Shown here piece after piece: positions 5,425 to 6,777 of a stretch of DNA of 6,777 bases. A program made the translations under genes and the position numbers. Origin of the DNA: Moraxellaceae bacterium (GTDB lineage: Bacteria > Pseudomonadota > Gammaproteobacteria > Pseudomonadales > Moraxellaceae); the NCBI GenBank assembly GCA_030146505.1, contig JASLCO010000389.1, positions 1-6,777 of the forward strand, read 5' to 3'. The notes under the pieces are model-generated. The model was given only the letters and a program-made list of their open reading frames with translations. It ran no database searches and was not told the origin of the DNA. The number at the start of each line of letters is the position of its first letter. The first letter of the stretch is position 1.

Positions 5425-6777
5425 TCACACGTCCAGGTTGGCCACCAGCAAGGCATTGGTCTCGATGAAATCGCGGCGCGGTTCCACGGCATCACCCATG
5501 AGACAGGTAAACATCTGGTCAGCCTTGATGGCGTCTTCCACATTCACGCGCAGCATGCGGCGGGCTTCCGGGTCCATGGTGGTTTCCCAGAGCTGTTCGG
5601 GGTTCATTTCGCCCAGACCTTTGTAACGCTGGATGCTGGTGCCCTTGCGCGATTCGGCCATCAGCCAGTCCAGGGCCTGCTGGAAGTTGGCAATGGGCTG
5701 CTGCTTTTCGCCACGCTGGATATAGGCGCCGGTTTCGATAAGGCCTTCCAGCTTGCGGGCCATGCCATCGACAACGCGGTATTCGCCGGAGCCGAAGAAG
5801 TCCGCGGTGAGGCGATAGGTGTAGGGCACTCCGTGGGCGACCAGCTCCACCTGCGGGATGAAGCGGCGGTGTTCCGTGTCTTCCACCACTTCAATCAGAT
5901 AGCGCTCGGAGGCATCGGCATCGGCACTGACACGGGTCTGCACTGCCTTGCTCCAGGCTTCCACCTGAGCCTTGTCAGTCAGCGCTTCCACACTCAGGGA
6001 GGGCGAGTAGAGCAGGGCATTCAGGAGCGTGAGCGGATAGAGACGGCTGATACGGTCTATCACGGCCTGGGCCTGGCGATAATCCTTGATCAGGGTTTCC
6101 AGACCCAGGCCGGTAATGGCTGGCACGCCCGGACCAGCCACCAGGCCGGCATTTTCCAGTGCCACGGCGGTGAGGTATTCATCCAGCGCCGGCTCATCCT
6201 TCACATACTGTTCCTGCTTGCCCTTCTTCACCTTGTACAGCGGCGGCTGGGCGATATAGATGTAACCGCGCTCGATCAGCTCGGGCAGCTGACGGAAGAA
6301 GAAGGTGAGCAGCAGGGTGCGGATGTGGGAACCGTCCACGTCGGCGTCAGTCATGATGATGATCTTGTGGTAACGCAGCTTGTCCGGGTTGTACTCGTCC
6401 CGGCCAATGCCACAGCCCAGGGCCGTGATCAGGGTGCCGACTTCCGCTGAGGAAATCATCTTGTCGAAACGCGCTTTTTCCACATTCAGGATCTTGCCCT
6501 TGAGGGGCAGAATCGCCTGCATCTTGCGGTTGCGGCCCTGCTTGGCAGAGCCACCGGCGGAGTCACCCTCCACCAGGTAAAGTTCGGAAAGAGCGGGGTC
6601 CTTTTCCTGGCAGTCGGCCAATTTGCCGGGCAGACCGGCGATATCCAGCGCGCCTTTGCGGCGGGTCATTTCGCGGGCCTTGCGGGCCGCTTCACGAGCA
6701 CGGGCCGCATCCAGAATCTTGCCGACGATGATCTTGCCTGCCGACGGGTTCTCCAGCAGATATTCCTCAAACTTCTG
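5425..6777 (-). CDS. gyrB: DNA gyrase subunit B, C-terminal 450 residues (5' end outside window)
   Basis: This is the C-terminal part of the ATPase subunit of DNA gyrase, which with GyrA forms the A2B2 enzyme that introduces negative supercoils. The frame enters at the right edge and ends at a stop at 5425; the first visible residue corresponds to about residue 355 of E. coli GyrB. The TOPRIM domain shows EGDSAGG (fragment residues 70-76), PLKGK (91-95) and the metal-binding TDADVDGSHI (143-152), followed by the AQPPLYKVKKGKQEQY stretch. A variable region at about 205-350 matches the extra domain of beta/gammaproteobacterial GyrB, and the tail carries RYKGLGEMNPEQLWETTMDP (384-403). Positions equivalent to E. 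coli D426 and K447, where quinolone-resistance changes are known, are wild-type. The KKGKQEQY segment and GRNRK wording distinguish it from ParE. The C-terminus is the same length as in E. coli, with no sign of decay. Confidence 0.97.
   Translation of the reverse strand, partial: QKFEEYLLENPSAGKIIVGKILDAARAREAARKAREMTRRKGALDIAGLPGKLADCQEKDPALSELYLVEGDSAGGSAKQGRNRKMQAILPLKGKILNVEKARFDKMISSAEVGTLITALGCGIGRDEYNPDKLRYHKIIIMTDADVDGSHIRTLLLTFFFRQLPELIERGYIYIAQPPLYKVKKGKQEQYVKDEPALDEYLTAVALENAGLVAGPGVPAITGLGLETLIKDYRQAQAVIDRISRLYPLTLLNALLYSPSLSVEALTDKAQVEAWSKAVQTRVSADADASERYLIEVVEDTEHRRFIPQVELVAHGVPYTYRLTADFFGSGEYRVVDGMARKLEGLIETGAYIQRGEKQQPIANFQQALDWLMAESRKGTSIQRYKGLGEMNPEQLWETTMDPEARRMLRVNVEDAIKADQMFTCLMGDAVEPRRDFIETNALLVANLDV

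Noticed and set aside
4491..5468. A 325-codon plus-strand open frame opposite the regulator
   Set aside because: It runs antisense to a protein with clear receiver and LuxR motifs and itself shows no coherent domain, only His/Arg/Gly-rich shadow composition.
4608..5543. Response regulator extended to 311 residues from an ATG at 5543
   Set aside because: The extension overlaps the gyrB coding end and has no receiver-domain similarity; the ATG at 5309 gives a normal-length NarL-type protein.
4993..6450. A 485-codon plus-strand open frame opposite gyrB
   Set aside because: The minus strand encodes unmistakable GyrB over the same bases; the plus frame is an antisense shadow.

Overview
The window reads as high-GC proteobacterial chromosome. 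The best taxonomic marker is the GyrB fragment at the right edge. It aligns by eye with gammaproteobacterial GyrB without gaps in the TOPRIM region and carries the extra domain usual in beta/gammaproteobacteria, so a high-GC gammaproteobacterium is the best guess; genus cannot be fixed from sequence alone. A Sec-type signal peptide on an outer-surface-type protein and a dRS3/REP-like repeat fit a Gram-negative host.

All five genes lie on the minus strand, so transcription runs right to left. From right to left: the 3' 450 codons of gyrB (5425-6777, 5' end outside the window); a 115-bp gap holding a strong inverted repeat and a possible promoter; a NarL-type response regulator (4608-5309); ten bases later, a 7-TM sensor histidine kinase (2786-4597); a 249-bp gap with a truncated repeat element and several dyads; an exported IalB-family protein (2027-2536); and, overlapping it by four bases (ATGA), a very glycine-rich exported protein that runs off the left edge (1-2030, at least 676 residues). 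This last gene is an uninterrupted minus-strand frame from a good ribosome binding site to the window edge. The similarly long open frame on the plus strand is its GC-rich shadow.

Functionally there are three blocks. gyrB is core replication/topology machinery. The response regulator and kinase form a complete two-component system: a membrane sensor with a periplasmic domain and seven transmembrane helices, plus a LuxR-type DNA-binding regulator. The IalB-like protein and the glycine-rich repeat protein form a translationally coupled surface or secretion pair; the larger one has the AQSVGGGGG-type repeats of giant autotransporter passengers, although the beta-barrel that would prove this lies outside the window. 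Control of the surface pair by the adjacent two-component system is plausible from order and orientation but is not demonstrated.

The most interesting points are the ATGA-coupled IalB-like/autotransporter-like pair with cysteines paired in both proteins, the palindrome over the candidate promoter of the two-component system, and a truncated mobile-type repeat whose end forms part of the kinase stop codon.
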